64,000 nucleotides of DNA from Setoptus koraiensis (GCA_048013815.1 CM106586.1:21700001-21764000); one strand, 5' to 3'. Shown: positions 51,270-62,008, numbered from the stretch's first letter. Notes: generated from the sequence alone by a model not told the origin. Program-made: numbers and translations.

Positions 51270-51587
51270 ATGATTGAGCACAACGCAACAACTGCGCCAT
51301 TCATTGTTTTACACAACTACAACAACAACAACAACAACAACGACGACGACGACTACACTCAAACGACTTGTGAATTGGTAAAAAACAGCAACTATCAATG
51401 CCATGATACTGACAGCGAGCAGCCAGCAACAGCAGCCACCAACAACAAGCGAGAAGCAGCCAACAACGACAACAACAAACGAGAAGCAGCCAACAACGAC
51501 AAGCGAGAAGCAGCCAACAACAACAACAACAAGCGAGCAGCAGCAACTCGGCCTACACCTGATACACGGCGGATAAAGAGTGGATAA
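51270..51587 (+). other. 105-codon upstream ORF with KREAANN repeats
   Basis: An ATG-started frame lies on the same strand 290 bp before the second bHLH start. It encodes Asn/Asp runs, then a non-repetitive part (CELVKNSNYQCHDTDSEQP), then several copies of a KREAANN-type unit. The unit comes from an imperfect DNA repeat at 51444-51541. No splice donor inside the frame would join it to the bHLH exon, so it would be an upstream ORF if it lies in the leader. Low-complexity AAC runs often keep frames open by chance. Confidence 0.25.
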
Positions 51588-51876
51588 ACAGCGCATACGC
51601 ATCGGATAGGCAGTGCGAAGGCGAGCGATCGGCTAACTGCGTCACACAACTGCGTCTGTTATAGGGCTAGCAAGCAAGCAAAACTATACTGTTCAACATT
51701 GAAAACGTCAGAAAACGTCGGGGGCCTCACGAGCTCGCTCGCAAACGATCAGCGCACAACTGATCGCATCGATTGGCCAGATTTGCACAGATTTTAGGTC
51801 ACAGCGAGATAAAACACACACACACAGACAGAGAGATTTGCAGATCGAGCGCCAAGCTCGCCCAACAAACGCCAAC

Positions 51877-54633
51877 ATGGTGAAGCCAGCAGCCAACAAA
51901 TTCGGCCCCAACGCCGGCCAAAAGACGGGCCAGGGGCCCAGCAAGTCGAAGGCCAGTTGCAAGCACATACCGCATAGTCTAAAGTGAGTACAGTCACCAA
52001 TCGCGTTGCCTATATCGCGTATATTCTTCCCAAACTGCAACTAACTGACCCTGATTTGACTTTTGATTATTATCGCGATTATTCAACTATTTTCTATTTC
52101 AATTTCCTCTGTTCTGTTCCCATTGACGCTTGATATCTGTCGCTCACTCAGACCGCCCCATCTCGTGGCGAAGCGAAACGCTCGCGAAAGGCGCCGAGTT
52201 CAGGCGGTCAACGAAGCCTTTGCCAGGCTGAGAAAGCACGTTCCGCTAGAGAATAGAAACAAGCGAGTATCAAAAGTGAAAACGTTACATCATGCCATAA
52301 AACATATAAAATATTTAGAGGAAATTCTTGCAGACGATGACATCAAACACAATAGAGAGCCCACATTTCCCATATTTGCGAATTACATAAACGACCCCGA
52401 TGACACTAATGATTTGATGATCAAGTCTGTGTCATCGTCGTTCAATTTGATCAGCGACGACGACGACGACGACGACCGCGACCATCTAGACGACTCAGGC
52501 CAGTCGAAAGAGGCGCTCGTGTTGAGAGCGGCCGTTGAGGGTTTCGTGGGCGATGAAAACAATCAAGTGGCTTACAATCGGGGTGACACTCACAGAGACG
52601 ATCTCACAATTGACAGCAGCAACAGTGTTGAAACTTCAACTGCAACTGCGACCAACAACAACAACAGCAACAACAACAACAACAGCAACGTTGGCAAGCC
52701 AGCAAACAATCGAATGAAACAAACAACAACCACCAGCAATGTGATACCGCAACCACTGCAACTAAAGCAAGCGCAATGTGATACCGTAAGTTGTTTGGGT
52801 GTTGTTGCCACAAACACTAGCCAACAGCGACTTGCAGCAACAACGCAAACACGAAAAACACGAGCTAAAACTGCACGTGCTGTCACTGCCCAAAAGAGAC
52901 AGGCGAAAAAAGCTCTCATTGGTCACACCGGAAACAGCCTGGCGACCACATCGGCACCGACCCTTTTCGGCGATGACCAGGCAATATCCACAACAACAAC
53001 AACAACAACAACAACGACAACAGCAACAGCAACAATGACCAAAGCAAACAAAACAAAAACAAACAAACAACAAACGCGAGCAGCCACTCAAATGAATAAT
53101 CAATTAGCGAAAAGCAAGCGAGTTGTGGGTGCAACGGTTAATAAGTTGCGCCCACTGTCGCCCGTCTTGACCAAACTCAACAGCAACAGCAACAACAACA
53201 ACAACAGTTTTGACGGCGTGTGTCAGATGCCTGTGATCAGCAATGATTATCATTACAACAATCATTTGTTTTCAAACGAGCACAACAGTGTCAACAACGC
53301 CGGTCAGCTGGACTGCCACTCTGACACGGTTTGTGTCTTGAAGGAACTCAACGGCCATCAGCCCGTTGCTGTGGGCGCCAACGCGAACAATTTCATTCAC
53401 TATTTAGACAGCCAGCATTTACACAATCAACAACAATACAACTATTCACCTGTTTGCAACAGCAACAGCAACAACAACAGCAGCAACAACAGCAGCAACA
53501 ACAGCAACAACAACAACGCAGTGGACACACGGCCTCACCATCATGCACACAATCAGCACAATGAGGCGCCCGCAAGCGCAACATACAACAACGACAACAA
53601 CAACTACTACCACCAGCTTGACAATAGTCAGCATCAGCTGATCATGGAACCGCCGACAATCCAACAACAACAACAACAATATAGACAATACCAGAGTAAC
53701 AGCGGGGGCGGCAGTGAGTTTGTTTTGGTGGGCCCAACAGACAGCAGCAGCTCGCCAGCAACCATGACAACAAGTGCAATTGTTTCCCCTGTCCAGTCAA
53801 CAACAGCAGCAACAGCAACAACAATGTCAGCGGGCATGCTCACTGGCAACTGTCAGCCGAGTGTCAACAACCTGTCAACCGTGAGCAGCCCTCAAAAGCA
53901 GCACAACAACGATTACGGCGGCCAGCAGCAGCAGCATCAAGCGATCGCTGTCCAGTACAGACAGTCCGACGAGCCGCACCAGATAAACCACCAATCAGCG
54001 CCGGCAGCGACAAATCAGCAGCAGCGGCAGCAGCAACAGACAGCGACAAGTGACAGCAGCAACGATCTGACACATCAAAACCAAAATCAAAACCAAAATC
54101 AGCTGATCAGCGAGCACCAAGACAGTCGGCGGCAGCGGGCAGCCAGCACGGCAGCAACATCGCTAATTAACCAGTATCAGCAGTACCATCATCACCATGG
54201 CTACCATGACAGCGCCACATTTGCGAGCGGCCACAACTACCAGCATCATCAGCATCAATTGTATAATGAGCAGCAATACACAGCTAATCAACAACAACAG
54301 CAACAACAACAACAACAACAACAACAGGCGCCAGCAACAGATAGCAATCAATTGCCGCCGATTGGCCACCACAACAACCATCACCCAATAAACAATGGGG
54401 CCAACAACAACAGCGAGTATCAGCCAAACATACACATGAAAGCGCACCACCATCAGCACCACCAGCACCACAACCTGCATCATGAAATCATCCAACAATT
54501 TGGCTCGCCGCAGCCAGGCCAGCCTCACCTGTCGGCCTGCGAAACAATGCAGCACCATCATCAGCAGCATTTACCTGTCGCCAATGCCGGCATGCATCAT
54601 CAGCAGCAATTAATTAGCTATCATCATTTGTGA
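51877..54633 (+). CDS. Achaete-scute-family (ASCL3/4/5-like) bHLH factor, two exons
   Basis: Joined 51877-51983 and 52152-54633, 862 residues. Exon 1 starts at ATG 51877 (A at -3) and ends AA|GTGAGT in phase 2; the 168-bp intron ends in TCACTCAG|A. The join restores KHIPHSLKPPHLVAKRNARE without a break. The bHLH is at 42-95: basic KRNARERRRVQ with Glu48 and Arg49 for E-box contact, helix 1 AVNEAFARLRKHVP, a short loop, then SKVKTLHHAIKHIKYLEEIL. The short loop and the IKYLEEIL end are nearest to vertebrate ASCL3/4/5; SKVKTL replaces the usual SKVETL. Downstream come an acidic run (138-150), then about 650 residues of Asn-, Thr-, Gln- and His-rich sequence, ending in a His-rich tail. ASC proteins are normally 200-400 residues, so this length is unusual. 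Family membership is secure; ASCL3/4/5 orthology is inferred from the loop and helix 2. Confidence 0.9.
51984..52151 (+). other. Intron of the second bHLH gene
   Basis: Donor GTGAGT at 51984, acceptor TCACTCAG ending at 52151, length 168 bp, phase 2, placed just before the basic region. Part of it (CCTGATTTGAC) is recognisable in the downstream degenerate copy. Confidence 0.85.
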
Positions 54634-54741
54634 GCCTGTTGTTATGCAACGAGTCGCACCATTGGCATTCGATTATTATTACACAATTATTATTATCATG
54701 AATCGAGTCGAGTTAGCGTGCATCAGCAAGCAGCAAGCAAA

Positions 54742-54782
54742 ATAAATATTTTTTTAAATCCACAAATTGCTCGGCAAATAAA
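54742..54782 (+). terminator. Two AATAAA poly(A) signals of the second bHLH gene
   Basis: AATAAA at 54742-54747 and again at 54777-54782, about 110 and 145 bp after the stop codon. Confidence 0.7.
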
Positions 54783-54789
54783 CAGTTGA

Positions 54790-55240
54790 GTAAATTTGCT
54801 GATGGCACAACCACAACTAGTTATTCTCATCTTTGTTTCCATTTCGCTCAAGCTTGCATCGATTTCCTATCGCCATTTGCTCGTGTGCCGGTTGCCACCG
54901 ACCAGCCACCAACCCCTTCTTTTCTGAAAAATGAAAAGTTTTTCCGACGAAAAAACTCACTGATTTTGTTCATTGAACTAGGTGCTGAACCGACATCGCT
55001 TATAGTGTTTTGGTCTGCCTTGTTTTCATCTCCTATGTCGTCTCTTGCATTGGATCAGGTCTAAATAGAGATTAAATCTGCTTGCTGATAGCTCAGAAAA
55101 CGAAGTAATGCTAATAGTAAAGTAAAACTTGCTCAGGTGATGCAAATGAAAAGCTGCCCTCGATGAGGAGAATTCTTTTCCGAAAGATGAAGAGATGCCC
55201 GCATTAGAACAAGCGCACACAAACAGTTCAATCATGACTT
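54790..55240. other. AT-richer spacer between the bHLH gene and its degenerate copy
   Basis: No gene recognised. A 92-codon frame (54786-55064) has no family resemblance. The spacer shows no obvious similarity to the sequence upstream of the parent gene, so the duplicated block seems to start near exon 1. Confidence 0.5.
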
Positions 55241-55244
55241 GTGA

Positions 55245-56125
55245 GTCAAACAACAAGTCAACAAGTCGAAATCCAGTTGTTCGGCCTCAAATACTAGTAT
55301 TGATCTTGATTAATAATATAAAAAGCGTCACTAATTCACCTGATTTGACAGTCTGTCTAACGCTTGGCGCCGCCACGGGCCCATCTTGTGAAAGAAACGA
55401 ATGGCTCGCGAAAACGCTTCATTTCAGGCGATCCGCGAGGCCTTTGTCAGGTTGGGCCGAGTACGAGCAAAAGCACGTGCCGTTCGAGAACGAACACACC
55501 CAATTGAACACACAAATTGAACATATCTCAAATATAAAATATTTATAGGAGATTCTCGCACACGATGATACTATAACTAGACTATATTGCAATTGGACTA
55601 CTTTTGCCAGATTTGCCAAATATCGCCAAGTAATCGCCAAGTTTTATTTAGAGGTTAATCTGCAATGACGAGCACCGGCACCAAGACGACGGCAGCCCGA
55701 TGACGGCCCGACGACATTACAACTACCAGCATGTCAGTAATGATCAGCTGATGGAGGCAACATCAATCTAGATACACCAATCAAGTGAGCTAGTATCGAC
55801 ACGACCAACATGACGCCGACCACCGCTACCTGTTGCTACAACAACAACAACAACAACAACCACCAGCATCAGCATTCATTTCAAATATATACGATAAACA
55901 ACAACATACGGCGACAGCAACAGCTGAGCAGCAACAACGACTATCAGTAATTGGATCAGTGCAAGTATCAACCAGTATCGTTTTAGCCAGCCTAAACAAT
56001 GCAACAGGTCAGCGCCACCATCAGCATTTACCTGTTGCGGGTGGCGCCACTTCAGGCATGCATATCATCAGCAGCAATTAATTAGTCGATATTAATCTCC
56101 TGTGATCAGCCTATTATGCAACAAC
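55245..56125 (+). pseudogene. Degenerate tandem copy of the second bHLH gene
   Basis: Collinear remains of the gene at 51877-54633. CAAGTCGAAATCCAGTTG (55263 region) matches the end of exon 1; CCTGATTTGAC and the degraded acceptor region match the intron; 55373-55600 matches the bHLH exon. Translated, one frame gives KKRMARENASFQAIREAF, parallel to AKRNARERRRVQAVNEAF; another gives KHVPFEN and HISNIKYL, parallel to KHVPLEN and AIKHIKYL. A short insertion after helix 1, frame changes and stop codons rule out a working bHLH. The 3' end (56005-56125) matches the parent's last codons and 3' UTR, including CATTTACCTGT and CAGCAGCAATTAATTAG. Most of the parent's 2-kb low-complexity region is missing, only about 300 bp lying between. 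Retained intron traces show that this was a DNA-level tandem duplication, not a retrocopy. Confidence 0.88.
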
Positions 56126-56129
56126 AGTT

Positions 56130-56790
56130 ATAACAACAGGTATGCAGCAATGATGGACAGAGTAATAGCTCACAACGGTAGCCTCAGCAACTATTATAGG
56201 TATGGGTGAAGAAAGGATTGAGGTGGCGCCATCTGCGCTTCTAGCGGCGAAACCATTTTTGATTCAACTTATTTTCAACACACAGTCTCAATTGTAACGA
56301 CAATGGACAACAAATGTACAATTTTATACAAATTGTATTGTGGTCGCCGGCGACAATGAATCACCGCATTTGTATTGTGGACAAATTTGCATTCATTTGT
56401 GCAATATATAAATGACAACAAGTCCTCCATTTACATGAATCGAACGCATTGAATCTCTTGTTTTGTTGATCAGACAAAATTCGTGTTATCCGTTTATTTA
56501 TCCGTCCGTTTATTCGCTCAATTGACAATGAAGAGCAAGCACGAGCGCCATAGAGGCCTCACTGAACTGGCGTGAACTTTGTGGTCGAATCTCAATTGTT
56601 TGTGGCCGATCTACAAGCAAACAAACAATTGTTCATGTTGTGCATAGCAGCAATTGATTAATTGTAACATGAAATTAATCGATTTTCGCCACTGGCATTG
56701 TTGTCTGTTTCATTGAACGCTAGTTGCACGGTGATCTATTGGAGTTGAGGTCACTTTCGCCCACTCGAAAAGGTAAATTTGTTGTAAATT
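56130..56790. other. Non-coding spacer
   Basis: No gene seen. It contains an inverted pair of CAATTGTTTGT near 56594-56632 and AT-rich unique sequence. Confidence 0.5.
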
Positions 56791-56854
56791 TTGTTTCAGC
56801 GCGTGACAATTGCGCCGACCAACAACAAAGAAAAGGACAGACTCAGCGAACAAG

Positions 56855-57053
56855 ATGGGCTTCCGAAAGAAGTTGAGTGGCGCCCCAAAGAAGTTGCAGA
56901 TCGAGCACGAGTGGCGACAAATAAAGAGGTGACAGTGTGAAATATGATGTTATGCTTGAACAATTCTAACAACTATCATTGATTGTCTGAAGTGAATCGG
57001 AATATCCATTGATTAACACCATTGTCGACAAGCTCGAACTGAAACACAAATAA
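56855..57053 (+). CDS. Possible spliced 44-residue microprotein
   Basis: Joined 56855-56928 and 56993-57053. The ATG has a strong context (CAAGATGGG). Exon 1 encodes MGFRKKLSGAPKKLQIEHEW and a few more residues, then AAGAG|GTGACA. The 64-bp intron has a good branch-point word TTCTAAC 38 bases before the acceptor CTGAAG. The join in phase 2 gives Ser, then ESEYPLINTIVDKLELKHK and TAA; the stop overlaps an AATAAA. The protein would be basic and hydrophilic with no signal peptide or membrane segment. I recognise no family. In favour are the start context, branch point, frame-keeping splice and protein-like composition; against are the short length, the weak donor and the lack of any homologue known to me. 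A TTTCAG acceptor at 56799 may end a leader intron. Confidence 0.3.
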
Positions 57054-58256
57054 ATGTTGTTTGTCGCTATCTAAAACAACAATTGTGATTGTGAATATGC
57101 GTGAAATTTCCAGCACAATAACACGTCTGCCAAACAACTGACCAAGCCAACCTAAAACAACTCCAACATGCCTCAAACGGTGAGCGAGACACACATGTAA
57201 ATAACGGATACACAAAATACACACAAATCTGATCCATCATTCGAGCGGTGATTTTTCAACAACTGTCGGAATGAGCGCAAAGAGAATGGAAAAGACAATT
57301 CTTTGTGCAAATCAACTCTTCACCTCTCCAAATGCTCAAACAAGTTGAGAGGCGACACAGAGTGTCGCGTCGGCTGCCATCGTCTGTGGCCGTGTCCCAT
57401 TTGATTGCTATCGGTTCGTTTAGTGTCACCTCAGGAATCAATTTGTATCAATTTGGATCAATTCGGAGCAATTTGAGCAATTTCTCTGCAAATGCGACAA
57501 GATTCAGCCCAGCGAAATGCATTATTGTAGCCCGCAGCTAAAGGTGGCGAAAAAAGAAATAACTGTCACGTTCCATGATCGCTCTGCTGCTGATTGATAT
57601 GTCAAGCAGCATCAGTGGACAGTGGACAGTGGTGTGACCTCATTACAGATTAAGTGTGTTGTTCGGAAAAAACGACCAATTGATCTGGTGATTTTAGAGT
57701 TGATTTGTGCCCAATCGATTAGAATCAATTAGGTGTAGATTAGACGTAAATGAGACGAGGCGAAAAGCTGAAGAATAAAGAAAAATTTGACCGAGCGTTC
57801 ATTTTCGCCATCGGCATACATTGTTGGCCGCCATCGATCTCTTCAGGGATCCTTCTTCTAGCAAGCGGCTGAAATTATAAAAAAAGAAATTGGTGACTGG
57901 CGTAATATCCTCGAAAATACTAATTGGATTAGTCATTTAAACTTGATCTGAATCTTAATGATTCTGATCCTTCAAATGTCGATGGTAATTATAATTGCTT
58001 GCCAGGCGCATCATACTATTTATCGTACAGTTCGGCTCACCATTTATCTGGCGGCCATTAACATCAAGGATATAGACTGAAAAATTGTAACAATGATCAT
58101 TGTGTTTGTTATTTCTTCGAATATCATTGCACAGTTGTAATCATGAAGCGAGCCAATTTTCATCACAAATAATGATGGTCACAATGATCAATTAGCATTT
58201 AAAACCAAAATAGAATTAAGAAAACAGATCACGATCAACCTAAAACAAACAAACAA

Positions 58257-58454
58257 ATGAAGAGAGTGCCAGCTAGACACACTTGGGTGCAATCAGCCGA
58301 AGAGATCTCTTTGTGTTTGGGACCAACGACAAGCCGGTATCACGACTCGGCTGGTCGTTATCCATTCTTTTCCATTTATAATTTGCTGGATGGAATAAGA
58401 TCACGAATTTACTCAGGACAATTGTCGAGTCACACTGGATGGATTTATACATAA
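58257..58454 (+). CDS. Doubtful 65-codon ORF next to the fold-back element
   Basis: ATG frame with a good start context (AACAAATGA), encoding a hydrophilic, non-repetitive sequence that starts MKRVPARHTWVQSAEEISLC. The stop lies at the left edge of the inverted repeat at 58448-58520, so the frame's end may come from that insertion. No family recognised. Confidence 0.12.
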   Translation: MKRVPARHTWVQSAEEISLCLGPTTSRYHDSAGRYPFFSIYNLLDGIRSRIYSGQLSSHTGWIYT

Positions 58455-58520
58455 AATGAAATCATTTCATTTTATGAAATAATTTCCTTTTCATAAAATG
58501 AAATGATTCCATTTTATGTA
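58448..58520. mobile_element. 73-bp fold-back element with nested palindromes
   Basis: Outer arms 58448-58467 and 58501-58520 (TACATAAAATGAAATCATTT) match in 19 of 20 positions. Within it, 58450-58476 is a perfect 13-bp-arm palindrome, 58492-58518 is a second one with one mismatch, and the inner CATTTTATGAAA / TTTCATAAAATG arms are also exact. The same 12-13-bp word thus occurs four times in alternating orientation. It could be a very small fold-back or MITE-like element or the product of hairpin-templated replication. No clear target-site duplication is seen. Confidence 0.6.
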
Positions 58521-60436
58521 CTCCAGTCACTGACGAAACGAGCGGTCTGGCGCGTACGACCAGACAGTTTCGACGATAATTTTATTTGCTTGAAAAAAAA
58601 ACGGAAAAATTGCCCGCGTGAATATTCAAATTGAGTTTCGAATGAGTTCGCTTCGAATTGAATGGATTGCCGGCACGTTGAATTTGGGTTGTTTGTGGAC
58701 CCTTCCGAAGGACATTGTGTGTCGGCCGACACAGAATGTCACAGATGACAGATAAGTGATCAGCCGTTATTAGATTGTAAGAAATTTGTTCTCTGTGTGT
58801 TGGCAGTGTTTATCGGAATGCCATTTGCGCGAAACTGACGGCCTCGATCAGCTAATTTATTATGACTCTCTAACCTGTTGATGAGGGTCGAATCGATAAT
58901 GAACTTTTCGATAGAGCGCGCCGTCCGACTATCAGAAAGCGAAATCTGTGCAACGGTCATAGTGGTTTACCACTAGCACACCACCAATGGTCATCTTCAT
59001 TTATACTCGTTTACACAGTGTGTGTGTGTGTTGTGACTGGAATTGATCGTTAATTGTCTTTATTGTCTTAATTGGCGTCGTGGGTTGACGGGCACAGCGA
59101 CAGCTATTCGCGCAGTTGGCCAGACGGCATTGGCATTGTTTTGCAGCGACGCAGCCCGCTCGCTTTGACGCGGCCCAACAACAGGTAAGATTTCTCTGTA
59201 ATTTGTTTTTCTGTTGTTTTTCTGCTGTTTTTCGGCCGGTTTTTCATGCAAGAGCGTGTCGGAAAATCGCGTCAAATATCGCCGAAACTGCACTGATTGT
59301 GCTTGTGGTAGCTCACTACACGAGCGAGCCAGAGAGAGAATTCGGCTGGCTCCACAGTGAGCCGAATGGTGCACAATGGCTCGCTGTTCGCCAGGTAACG
59401 TCGACCAGGTAAGCGGTCGAGTGCGCATATAAATTATTTCGCGCCCTTGGGCCACGTCGTGACCACAAAGAGAGCACGCGTTGTCTCTGTCGCCGCCGGT
59501 TCGTTGGTGCGCTGCTAACGAACCCGCCGACCGACCGTCAGAAGCCGGCGAATTCTTCTTGTTTGTCGATATTCCGACATGCGTCGCTCCGACGAAACAC
59601 AACGCCCCGGCGCGGAATTACCTGTGCGGCACAGGTATAACAGTATTCTCGAGCAGGCCGTCGCAAACAAAACGGTGCAACGAACAGAGTGCAACGGGCA
59701 ACCGATTCGGCCATTGTCTCCATTGTGCCGGCTGCCGTTTCGCCGTGAAATTCGCACTGGGCCAGTGCCAGTGGATACGTTGGCGAAATAAGCGACTGGG
59801 TAAATCACAGCACTATTATGCAATCGATCGGGCAGCGGTCAGCAGACTGACGGTGAGACTGGTAGCTACTAATTGATAGATTAAGAATTAATAGATTGCT
59901 CGCTGTGCCGCGAACAAAGAGCGTCTGATATTTTTCTGAGCGGATTTTAATTTTTCATATTAATTTTCTGGCCGCCGCGCTCACTTTTGGCTGGCTGTGC
60001 CTGTTGCGCGGTGCACGAGTGTCGCAAAAGGCACAAAGTTGCCTCGCAAAAAGTTGCGACGCCAATTTGCGAGCGGCCGAGTCAGACGCAAAAGAATCCC
60101 TGACAAAGTGCCAGAGATTTATCTCAATGAAGGCTCGCTCCGACAAAGGCAAACTTGCCCACAATGGACAGCCGAGGATCGGGGGAAATTTGAAAAAAGT
60201 TGAAATGATGATACGCGGCGATCATGCGAGATCATTAGTGTGGCGACTGGCGACCGAATAGCACTGCAGCGAGCCACTAATGAGCACTAATGAACACGAC
60301 GACCCAAACGACAAGTAATTTTGGCAATTTCGGCCCATTTCGAGCCATTCCGAGCCACGCAGGAGACGCGCAAATAAGTAGCACCCAGTGGCCGCTACCT
60401 GGCGAAAAGGGTAATGTAAACAATCTAATGATGGGT

Positions 60437-60526
60437 GCTTGTTTGTATCATTAGCTCGTTTGTATCGCTGGCTCGTTTGTATCGCTGGCTCGTTTGTATC
60501 GCTGGCTTGTTTGTAATCATTAGCTG
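60437..60526. repeat. 17-bp tandem repeat, 5 copies
   Basis: Units of the type GCTCGTTTGTATCGCTG; the first and last end in ATTA in place of CTG, so the outer units are the diverged ones. Confidence 0.93.
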
Positions 60527-61501
60527 TAGACGGCAGCATCGGAATTGCTAACGAGACGCTCGTAGTAGATTAGTGAATAGTGCCGCCGCCGCCGCTATGC
60601 CGGCCCGACCGCCACCTATCGCCCGTTGGCGTCTGGCGTTTAGCTGCTGTTACTTGTCATTTAAAGTCACATTTTGTCAGTGTCCGAATAGGCAACAAAT
60701 GGCAACAAACTTACAAAATGGGGTGCACGCCAAACACAATTAATCATTCGCAACCTGTTGCGGTGCCGCCAGCGCCCCTAGGCCGTGTTGTGGCTGTGTC
60801 ATTGTTGCGGTGCGCCCCAAACTTTGAAAAAAGCCGGCTGTAATACACACTGGCCCACTGCGCCCTGTAACCCTTTGTCCGACAAAGTTTGTCGCAACTT
60901 TGGCGCGTTCCCATTTCGCCCATTTGCAACGGCTCACCTCTTGCGCGCACCTTGTCATTATGCCTAATTAGACATTTGCCTCGAAATACGGACTCTATAA
61001 TGTCGCATTATTAATGCCGTGTCATTGTTGCCGTGTTATTAATACGCGCCCCTCAATCGAGTCGAGCGCCCAATTGCTGGGCTCAGTAACACTGTCACTG
61101 TCATAGACTCAGAGGGCATTATTTCGTGCGATTGTCATGGGGCGCTGAAAATGACAAGGTCGCAAATGCTGAGCTCGAATGGTAGAATTCTCAATATTTA
61201 TCGCATATTATCTCTACAATATAGGGCTTGTATTTCGCAGATCAAATCAAATGTTTCTGGGACGAGCAAATGAACGAGTTTGCGCGACCTCGGTCGCGAC
61301 CATTTCTGTCGTTCGATGTGCCCGTCGATGTTTCCGGTCCGCATTTTCGAGCTGTGTTAACCTTTGTTAGTGCGGCCTAAATCTACTCCGGCGACTGTAT
61401 TGGCAATCGGCTATACCTCACGTACCGGTATTACATAAAGGTTTTATGGCCAGCATAGTTGATCGTAATCAAAGAAAAGCAATAGACGTGGCAAGCGACC
61501 G

Positions 61502-61801
61502 ATGGCAAGCATAAATTGGACGTCACGAGAGCGGGCCGAAATTTCGAAGCGAAATTGGGCGGGAGGAAGATTGGCAGTGAAAGAATTTGCAAAGGTTTCA
61601 ATTGGAACTTCCAATTTGGAAGGTTCTCGCTGGCAGCGAATATCTGGCAGCGAATATCTGGCAGATATTATACGATTAGAGCGCGGTGATACTGTTTATG
61701 TGTTTGTGCCAAGAGCGCCGATTGGCGCAAACTCTGCCGCTGTCCATTCCAGCGAAGCAACAACGACGACAACAGCAACAACAGCAACAACAAATCAATA
61801 A
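61502..61801 (+). CDS. Candidate intronless 99-residue protein, unknown
   Basis: ATG frame of 99 residues with mixed, protein-like composition: it starts MASINWTSRERAEISKRNW, passes through SIGTSNLEGSRWQRISGSE and then LADIIRLERGDTVYVFVP, and ends in a Thr-rich tail from an ACA/ACG repeat. The RLERGDTVYVFV segment is a weak echo of the strand before the end of C1q/TNF-type domains (a hydrophobic-x-L-x-x-GD pattern), but that is a resemblance, not an assignment. TTACATAAAGG at about 61432 could be a TATA element. There is no obvious AATAAA downstream. It has no signal peptide. It could be one exon of a larger gene or a chance frame. Confidence 0.25.
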   Translation: MASINWTSRERAEISKRNWAGGRLAVKEFAKVSIGTSNLEGSRWQRISGSEYLADIIRLERGDTVYVFVPRAPIGANSAAVHSSEATTTTTATTATTNQ

Positions 61802-61940
61802 TCAATTATGTGGAGCAGTGCTCGCGAGCGGCGTCCAGGAACTCGAGAAACAATAAGCAACAACTGTTGCGTCGTTGCGCTAGAAATTGATACACACGAT
61901 CACGAGCGTTTCGAGCAGCCAATTGTTGTTGTTTTGTTTC

Positions 61941-62008
61941 AGTTGTTGTTGCTTCAGTTGTTGTTGTTTCGGTTGTTGTTGCTTCAGTTGTTGTTGTTTC
62001 AGTTGTTG
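61941..62008. repeat. 15-bp tandem repeat (AGTTGTTGTTGCTTC), 4.5 copies
   Basis: Units alternate between GCTTC and GTTTC endings, suggesting that a 30-bp dimer was amplified. It accounts for the Gln/Lys-rich and Cys-rich frames on the two strands here. Confidence 0.9.

Larger units (their letters stand above)
57060..61490. other. Non-coding interval with scattered repeats
   Basis: No gene is supported. It holds the fold-back element at 58448-58520, an imperfect 11-bp ATCAATTTG-type repeat at about 57437-57482, and several CAG|GTAAGN donor-like sites (59180-59400). Short frames in this interval show no family resemblance. Confidence 0.5.

Noticed and set aside
57256-57441. 61-codon minus-strand frame with protein-like start
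   Set aside because: Starts at TTG, an in-frame stop lies just upstream, and no acceptor rescues it.
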